From the NCBI RefSeq assembly GCF_900108365.1, contig NZ_FNWQ01000007.1, forward strand, positions 182,997 through 246,996: a stretch of DNA of 64,000 nt, written 5' to 3'. Under the pieces are notes generated by a model, which saw only the letters and a list, made by a program, of their open reading frames with translations, did no database searches and was not told the origin of the DNA. Source of the stretch: Chryseobacterium culicis. GTDB lineage: Bacteria > Bacteroidota > Bacteroidia > Flavobacteriales > Weeksellaceae. Shown here in pieces: positions 59,573 through 64,000 of the stretch (the stretch's first letter is position 1; every line of letters starts with the position of its first letter). Both the position numbers and the translations under genes were made by a program.

Positions 59573-60506
59573 TTTGTTTTACTTTGTCTTTAAACATTTG
59601 CATTGCTTTTTGTCCTGTAACTTCAATAACTTCTAAAGTTTTATTTTCTTGTATTGCAGCCTGTATTCTATGATGCCCATCTAGTATATATCTTTCTCCA
59701 TCTTTTAAATAAACAACAATTTTTTCACCATAAATACTGATATCTCCCTCTTTCATTAGTTTAGCTAGTTTTTGTACTTTCTCTGTACTTTGAGCAGCTA
59801 TTTCCGTTGATTTAAAAGTCTCTAAACCTTCTTTACTTGCCAGTAAATATTTTAATTCTCCTGCACCACTAATATATTCCAATGGTCCTGCCCCCCCTAT
59901 AGGCTTTACCATTGAGATTTTACCATCCCTAGCCACAAGATAAGTTACTCCCCCACTTTCCCATTCTCTATTATAAAAATGAGACCAAAATGTATTAATA
60001 GGAGGAAGAACTTGAGGCTGAGCATCGTGTTTTCTCTTTTCTTCTTTAAAAAAAGTAGCAATAGGATTTATAACATGTTTTTGTATCCAATTAGATTTTT
60101 TCCCAATTAAAGTTATTTCTCCAATTTCTGTTACTTTTTGGCTATTCCCTTTTTTACTAGGAGGATCTTCCTCTGTTAACCCAACAGGATCAACGAAATT
60201 AACTGGATTATTAAAGCTATATCTAAAAGGTGAAAGCTCCTGATATTTCTCCGCTAGTGGATCCACAACACCCCATCTTCCCAAATCTGGCATATAGAAT
60301 CTAGCTCCATAATCATACATTCCACTTTCCTGAAGCTCCTTACAATTATACTTGTATTTATATGCAGAATTCCCTAATAAAACATTATATCCCTCATGCT
60401 TCAATCCAAAAGGATAATAATTACTTTCTTCAATGATCTCTGTGCCTGCTCCATTCTTAGCATAGCTTAACCTAACATTTCCAAGGTGATCGGTGTAATT
60501 GTACAC
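59550..60506 (-). CDS. 5'-truncated RHS core with ParB-like toxin domain
   Basis: The open part has about 318 codons. An RHS core (LGNVRLSYAKNGAGTEIIEE, ESGMYDYGARFYMPDLGRW, VVDPLAEKYQELSPF, NPVNFVDPVG) is followed by a variable region and a C-terminal domain with YILDGHHRIQAAIQENKTLE, which matches the ParB/sulfiredoxin-like nuclease motif used by polymorphic toxins. The core has a Cys where others have Gly (YKYNCKELQ). Upstream, a nonsense codon and a frameshift cut the core off (see 60507-60704), so expression needs an internal start or recombination into a full-length gene. Confidence 0.8.
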   Translation of the reverse strand: MYNYTDHLGNVRLSYAKNGAGTEIIEESNYYPFGLKHEGYNVLLGNSAYKYKYNCKELQESGMYDYGARFYMPDLGRWGVVDPLAEKYQELSPFRYSFNNPVNFVDPVGLTEEDPPSKKGNSQKVTEIGEITLIGKKSNWIQKHVINPIATFFKEEKRKHDAQPQVLPPINTFWSHFYNREWESGGVTYLVARDGKISMVKPIGGAGPLEYISGAGELKYLLASKEGLETFKSTEIAAQSTEKVQKLAKLMKEGDISIYGEKIVVYLKDGERYILDGHHRIQAAIQENKTLEVIEVTGQKAMQMFKDKVKQIDSGLFK

Positions 60507-60704
60507 TTATTTTCCGGTCTCAACATTAAAATATCCTTCTGAGGTTGGAAAGAATTTCAATGTAGAGTTTTCATACTGAAAGCCATCCAGATAATCTGTA
60601 GCTTTCGTGTCAAAGACCTTTTTTACTTTTACTCCATCTGCTTTGTAAATATAATCCGTTACTTTGGAGTTTGGGTGAATTTTCCTGGTAAATTTAGATA
60701 ATTA
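60507..60704 (-). pseudogene. Degenerate upstream part of the RHS core in the ParB-tip cassette
   Basis: Reads NYLNLPGKFTQTPK then, in another frame, VTDYIYKADGVKVKKVF and EGYFNVETGK before a TAA (60507-60509). In the other copies this codon is TAT or TAC (GKYVYNYTDHLG). Compared with the copy at 62433-62362, one base is missing near 60665, giving a second break. It begins at the same truncation point as the neighbouring cassette. Confidence 0.75.
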
Positions 60705-60743
60705 TATTGGATAGAAAATAATTAACAGAATCTTCTTTATAAA

Positions 60744-60770
60744 CAACCCTTGCCATATTTGCAAGGGTTG
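60744..60770 (-). terminator. Hairpin at the end of the middle cassette (beside R4)
   Basis: A 10-bp stem (CAACCCTTGC and GCAAGGGTTG), same as that beside R5 at 62475-62501. Confidence 0.65.
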
Positions 60771-60825
60771 CTATTTATTGGTAAGTTTATTTATAAACTT
60801 AAAGTCTGGAGACTTTGCTCAGCGG
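60771..60825. repeat. Cassette repeat R4
   Basis: Contains GGTAAGTTTATTTATAAACT, AAAGTCTGGAGACTTT (perfect 6-bp stem) and CTCAGCGG. It lies 6 bp after the stop of the 60832-61206 gene. Confidence 0.85.
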
Positions 60826-60831
60826 GGGATC

Positions 60832-61206
60832 TCATTTAAGTATCTTATCCCTTCTTGCTACCTCAAATAAATTATTCTTTATAATACTATCTCCTCTAAA
60901 AATATACTCTATGGAATCTCCTTTCTTTTTTGATATAGAATCTCCGATTTCATAAGGAGTTTCCATAATTTTTTCAGAGCCATTCGAGAATTTCACATAT
61001 GGAAAATTATGCTCATTTTTATTAATGTATATTTCAATAACTTTTGTATGTCTGTTAATTTTTAAAAGTTGTTCTTTAGTCAGATCAGTTGAATTATAAT
61101 TTAAATAAAAAACAGTAAAAAATACAATTAAACCGAATATTAAGCCAAAAATAAGTAATGGCTTTTTACTGGATTTATCTAATTCAAAATTATTGTCCAT
61201 ATACAT
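60832..61206 (-). CDS. Probable membrane immunity protein
   Basis: A 124-aa protein with one membrane helix (about 17-38) and a small extracytoplasmic beta domain (PYVKFSNGSEKIMETPYEIG, ISKKKGDSIEYIF). Two ATGs are possible (61206, 61200). It overlaps the RHS-tip stop (61190) by 11-17 bp, so translation is coupled, as for the neighbouring pair. The layout (one helix then a short beta domain with G-D-S-[IV] pattern) is shared with the protein at 62581-62904. No named family was recognised. Confidence 0.68.
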   Translation of the reverse strand: MYMDNNFELDKSSKKPLLIFGLIFGLIVFFTVFYLNYNSTDLTKEQLLKINRHTKVIEIYINKNEHNFPYVKFSNGSEKIMETPYEIGDSISKKKGDSIEYIFRGDSIIKNNLFEVARRDKILK

Positions 61207-62452
61207 GTGTTTTAGATTTAGTCCACATTAAGGGTAAAGCTTGTGCTGATCCTTTAGCAACACCTATACCAAATGTTCTATAACCACTACTAATTGTTTC
61301 AGAATTCTGCCCAAAACGAGAGGGGTTAAAGTTATCAACATTTCTATATCCATCATATTTATCGTTAAATGTTCCACCATATGACAAATTAAGAGGGCCA
61401 TCACCACCAGAATAAGAAACACCTGTTCCTGCAAAGTCCGAATTAACAAATTTATGATTTGTATCTGTAGGAATTACAAGCCCCTTTTCAAGTCCAGCTG
61501 ATGCTCCAAAACCAATATTCCCATTAAATGAAGAGAACCAATTCGTTTTTCCTTCACTATCAGTTACTTGTCCAAAACTAAAACCTATTCCACCTCCTAT
61601 TGCATAATTTGCACTAAAACTCCAATAACTTCCTGTGTTAGGAGCTCCTGCCTCAAACTTTGTACCATCTGGTGTTGTTAATATTTCTCCTCTATTTGCA
61701 GTAGTACTGGGATAATTATAATCTGAAACTGTTCCGTCTGGATGTAAAGTAGCTCCTAGAACTTGACTTTCAGAACCTCCACGTGTTAAAACATCAACAT
61801 CATTAGTTCCACTATTATCAATATAAGCGTATCCTTCATGTTGAGCATTGCCATCAAACCATTTATAATCTCCAGTTAAACTATTCTGATACCAATCTAT
61901 TCCTTTTCTTCCGTCTGGATCAATAAACCTCAAAGGATTATTAAATGCATAATTATAAGGACTATGCCTAGTCATTTTCTCAGCTAACGGGTCTACAACA
62001 CCCCATCTTCCAAGGTCAGCCATATACATCCTCGCTCCATAATCATACATCCCCGTTTCCTGAAGCTCCTTACCATTATACTTGTATTTATATGCAGAAT
62101 TCCCTAATAAAATATTATATCCCTCATGCTTCAATCCAAAAGGATAGTAATTACTTTCTTCAATGATTTCTGTTCCTACCCCATTCTTAGCATAGCTTAG
62201 TCTAACATTTCCAAGATGATCCGTATAGTTGTACACATACTTTCCGGTTTCAACATTAAAATATCCTTCTGCCGTGGGGAAGAATTTCAATACAGAATCT
62301 GTATACTGAAAGCCATCCAGATAATCAGTTGTTTCTGTACCGAAAACCTTTTTCACCTTCACTCCATCTGCTCTGTAAATATAATCAGTTACTTTAGCAT
62401 TTTGGATAACTTTTTTAGGTAAATTTAGATAAGTATATTGGATAGAAAATAA
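61190..62452 (-). CDS. 5'-truncated RHS core with glycine-rich tip
   Basis: The frame is open from an in-frame TAA at 62453-62455, with no proper start. Core: TYLNLPKKVIQNAKVTDYIY, YLDGFQYTDSVLKFFP, the HLGNVRLSYAKNG region, QETGMYDYGARMYMADLGRW, and NPLRFIDPDGRKG at the core end. The tip of about 200 residues is Gly/Ser/Asn-rich with alternating polar/hydrophobic strands (FSANYAIGGGIGFSFG, NGNIGFGASAGLEKG), suggesting a beta-rich, possibly membrane-active domain. The partner 60832-61206 follows with an overlap. The truncation point matches the ParB-tip cassette. Confidence 0.78.
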   Translation of the reverse strand, partial: LFSIQYTYLNLPKKVIQNAKVTDYIYRADGVKVKKVFGTETTDYLDGFQYTDSVLKFFPTAEGYFNVETGKYVYNYTDHLGNVRLSYAKNGVGTEIIEESNYYPFGLKHEGYNILLGNSAYKYKYNGKELQETGMYDYGARMYMADLGRWGVVDPLAEKMTRHSPYNYAFNNPLRFIDPDGRKGIDWYQNSLTGDYKWFDGNAQHEGYAYIDNSGTNDVDVLTRGGSESQVLGATLHPDGTVSDYNYPSTTANRGEILTTPDGTKFEAGAPNTGSYWSFSANYAIGGGIGFSFGQVTDSEGKTNWFSSFNGNIGFGASAGLEKGLVIPTDTNHKFVNSDFAGTGVSYSGGDGPLNLSYGGTFNDKYDGYRNVDNFNPSRFGQNSETISSGYRTFGIGVAKGSAQALPLMWTKSKTHVYGQ

Positions 62453-62474
62453 TTAATAGAACCTTCTTTGTAAA

Positions 62475-62501
62475 CAACCCTTGCCATAGTTGCAAGGGTT
62501 G
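62475..62501 (-). terminator. Hairpin at the end of the first cassette (beside R5)
   Basis: Arms CAACCCTTGC and GCAAGGGTTG, followed on the minus strand by TTTAC. The same hairpin occurs at 60744-60770. Confidence 0.65.
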
Positions 62502-62577
62502 TTATTTATTATACCTTGGAAACCAGAAATTAAGTTTATTTAATAAGCTCAAAGTCTGGAGACTTTGCGCAATGGGG
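62502..62577. repeat. Cassette repeat R5 (76 bp)
   Basis: Contains TATACCTTGGAAACCAG, then TTAAGTTTATTTAATAAGCTC, AAAGTCTGGAGACTTTGCGC and AATGGGG. It lies 3 bp after the stop of the 62581-62904 gene. Confidence 0.88.
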
Positions 62578-62580
62578 GCC

Positions 62581-62904
62581 TTAAAAATAATCATTAAATT
62601 CTGTAATCATTAATTCAGGTTTATCAATTGAATACTTAACTTTAACACTGTCTCCTACATTGACTTTCTGAGACTCGAGAAAACCATCCGATTCTACATA
62701 GACATTTCCATTAACCTTATATTTAACCCATATATGATTTCCCTTTTGTACAGATTTCCTTGTTACAATCCCATTTATAATATTAAAATTTTTGTTTACA
62801 TATTCAACTTCCCGTAATCTACTCTCTCGTAAATAATTATAAAACAAATATATACACAATAGTAAAATAGTTAAGATTCCAAAAATTTTTATTTTATCTC
62901 TCAT
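62581..62904 (-). CDS. Probable membrane immunity protein of the right-edge RHS protein
   Basis: A 107-aa protein (ATG at 62904, MRDKIKIFGILTILLLCIYL; a TTG further upstream is less likely). One membrane helix (about 8-27) and a small beta domain (HIWVKYKVNGNVYVESDG, VNVGDSVKVKYSIDKPEL), resembling DUF3592-type layouts. It begins 2 bp after the RHS stop codon. It shares its layout with 60832-61206, which suggests that both partners act at the envelope. Confidence 0.7.
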   Translation of the reverse strand: MRDKIKIFGILTILLLCIYLFYNYLRESRLREVEYVNKNFNIINGIVTRKSVQKGNHIWVKYKVNGNVYVESDGFLESQKVNVGDSVKVKYSIDKPELMITEFNDYF

Positions 62905-62905
62905 A

Positions 62906-64000
62906 TTAATTAATTCCAAAGAATGATTTTATTTTATCTGATATTGAGTTTTGAGCAGCTTTATTAACAACCGTTCCATATTGAGTTGCAGTTTTAGTAA
63001 TTTTTGCTGCAGCAGTTTTTTTTCTTGCAAATTTAAGACTACTTGCTGCTTTAGACATACTTTGTTTTGCATTTAATGCTCTAGATCCATAGGTATTAGT
63101 TCCGTTTGCAGTTACTCTATTAAACGTATTCGTAGTTCTCGTTAAAATTGTTGCTGCCTTTGTTTCTGCTGTCGTAGCTTTTGTTAAAGCTTTGCTTGCT
63201 ACTCCATTCAATTTTTTCCCTACAAATCCACCTATTTTTCCTGCTGCAAAATCCATAGCACCATCCACAACTGCTTTTCCAACAGTTTTTTTTCCATTGA
63301 AAATATTTTGATTTCCTTTATTAACATCCAAGTCTACAGCTGCTTTAGCTACTATAGATCCTCCTTCTATGGCAGCAGCAGCTCCGGCTCCAACTCCCGA
63401 TCCAATTAATCCTCCTTTAAGAGTTTCAACTCCAACATCTGCCCAATCTACCTCGCTTAGAGATTTTCCAGATAACAATTGTCCTCCTAATTCCAATCCA
63501 CCTCCGATTAAAGCTCCTCCTAGCGCTGTTAAACAGGTTGGACACCTTCCGTCGGGATCATTAAATCTAATAGGATCATTATAACCATAACCATAGGGAT
63601 TTAAATTATTTACATTAAAAATACCGCCACCATTAGACAGTAAAATTCCTGCTGATATGTTCGATATTTCATCATCGTCATAATCCACATCATTTGGGTT
63701 AAAAGTAAAATCTAAATCCTTAATTAATGGATCCGATTGCATCCACCGACCCAAGTCAGGCATATATTGACGCCATCCATAGTCGTAAAATCCAGTCTCT
63801 TGGAGTTCCTTTCCGTTGTACTTATATTTATACGCTGAATTCCCTAATAAAACATTATACCCTTCATGTTTCAATCCAAACGGATAATAATTACTTTCTT
63901 CAATGATCTCTGTTCCTGCACCGTTCTTAGCATAACTTAATCTGATGTTTCCTAAATGATCAATATAGTTATAAACATACTTTCCGGTTTCAACATTAAA
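62906..64000 (-). CDS. RHS core protein with alanine/glycine-rich tip (N-terminus off the right edge)
   Basis: The frame is open to the last base (365 codons), starting mid-core (NVETGKYVYNYIDHLGNIRL). Core to QETGFYDYGWRQYMPDLGRW, then MQSDPLIKDLDFTFNPNDVD, an insertion absent from the neighbours, and NPYGYGYNDPIRFNDPDGRCP at the core end. The tip is rich in Ala, Gly and Lys, with hydrophobic Gly-rich stretches (GGALIGGGLELGGQLLSG, GSGVGAGAAAAIEGG) and a basic C-terminus ending KIKSFFGIN. It is probably the C-terminal end of the full-length RHS protein, but the upstream part is not visible. Confidence 0.82.
   Translation of the reverse strand, partial: FNVETGKYVYNYIDHLGNIRLSYAKNGAGTEIIEESNYYPFGLKHEGYNVLLGNSAYKYKYNGKELQETGFYDYGWRQYMPDLGRWMQSDPLIKDLDFTFNPNDVDYDDDEISNISAGILLSNGGGIFNVNNLNPYGYGYNDPIRFNDPDGRCPTCLTALGGALIGGGLELGGQLLSGKSLSEVDWADVGVETLKGGLIGSGVGAGAAAAIEGGSIVAKAAVDLDVNKGNQNIFNGKKTVGKAVVDGAMDFAAGKIGGFVGKKLNGVASKALTKATTAETKAATILTRTTNTFNRVTANGTNTYGSRALNAKQSMSKAASSLKFARKKTAAAKITKTATQYGTVVNKAAQNSISDKIKSFFGIN

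Overview
The window looks like the chromosome of a gliding-type member of the Bacteroidetes/Flavobacteriia, most likely Chryseobacterium or a close relative (Weeksellaceae). This rests on gldF/gldG, many secreted proteins with C-terminal type IX secretion (T9SS) sorting domains, Bacteroidetes -7 promoter boxes of the form TAnnTTTG, low GC, and a glycosylasparaginase resembling the well-known Flavobacterium/Elizabethkingia meningosepticum enzyme. Identification is from sequence reading and family knowledge only; no search was run.

Layout. 1-5.4 kb: gldG (cut by the left edge), gldF, hemJ, kbl and a JmjC/cupin-like gene. 5.4-12.5 kb: a T9SS protein, a T9SS M1 aminopeptidase, PBP4-type dacB and priA. 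12.8-26 kb: an AEC permease; beta-mannosidase, cutC, a lipoprotein and glycosylasparaginase; a sulfur module (MBL-rhodanese protein, two YeeE/YedE-type proteins, TauE/SafE) and a Crp/Fnr regulator following a GH20 hexosaminidase. The two sulfur transcripts share an identical 20-bp site at the same distance from their -7 boxes. 26-36 kb: a DUF4197-type gene, a triple ~280-bp repeat, CoA-transferase genes scoB and scoA separated by a divergently oriented ABC exporter, a MORN-like repeat protein and a secreted T9SS metallophosphatase. 36-55 kb: rplS, an AraC/MFS pair, an alpha/beta hydrolase, an EamA exporter, T9SS M36 and M12B-like metalloproteases, rpsA, a DEAD-box helicase, an SMP-30 lipoprotein, orphan ccoG, an AraC regulator and a MerR regulator.

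55.3-64 kb is an accessory region of lower GC. After a frameshifted XRE regulator gene come, all on the minus strand, orphan small genes (lipoproteins, an exported protein, a cytosolic protein) and then RHS/YD-repeat C-terminal tips paired with small downstream genes. The right edge lies inside an RHS core reading frame that enters from outside the window. Two displaced RHS tips begin at the same truncation point. Five of the small genes are followed within 3-17 bp of the stop codon by copies of one ~75-bp repeat, and four hairpins adjoin these repeats. I read this as an RHS tip/immunity cassette array with built-in homology on both sides (core DNA upstream, repeat downstream), which could allow a full-length RHS gene to exchange its toxin and immunity gene. 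This is the most interesting system in the window.

Metabolically, three exo-acting steps of N-glycan core breakdown (beta-mannosidase, beta-hexosaminidase, glycosylasparaginase) lie within 12 kb, all with export signals, and fit with the secreted T9SS proteases as a glycoprotein-scavenging capacity.
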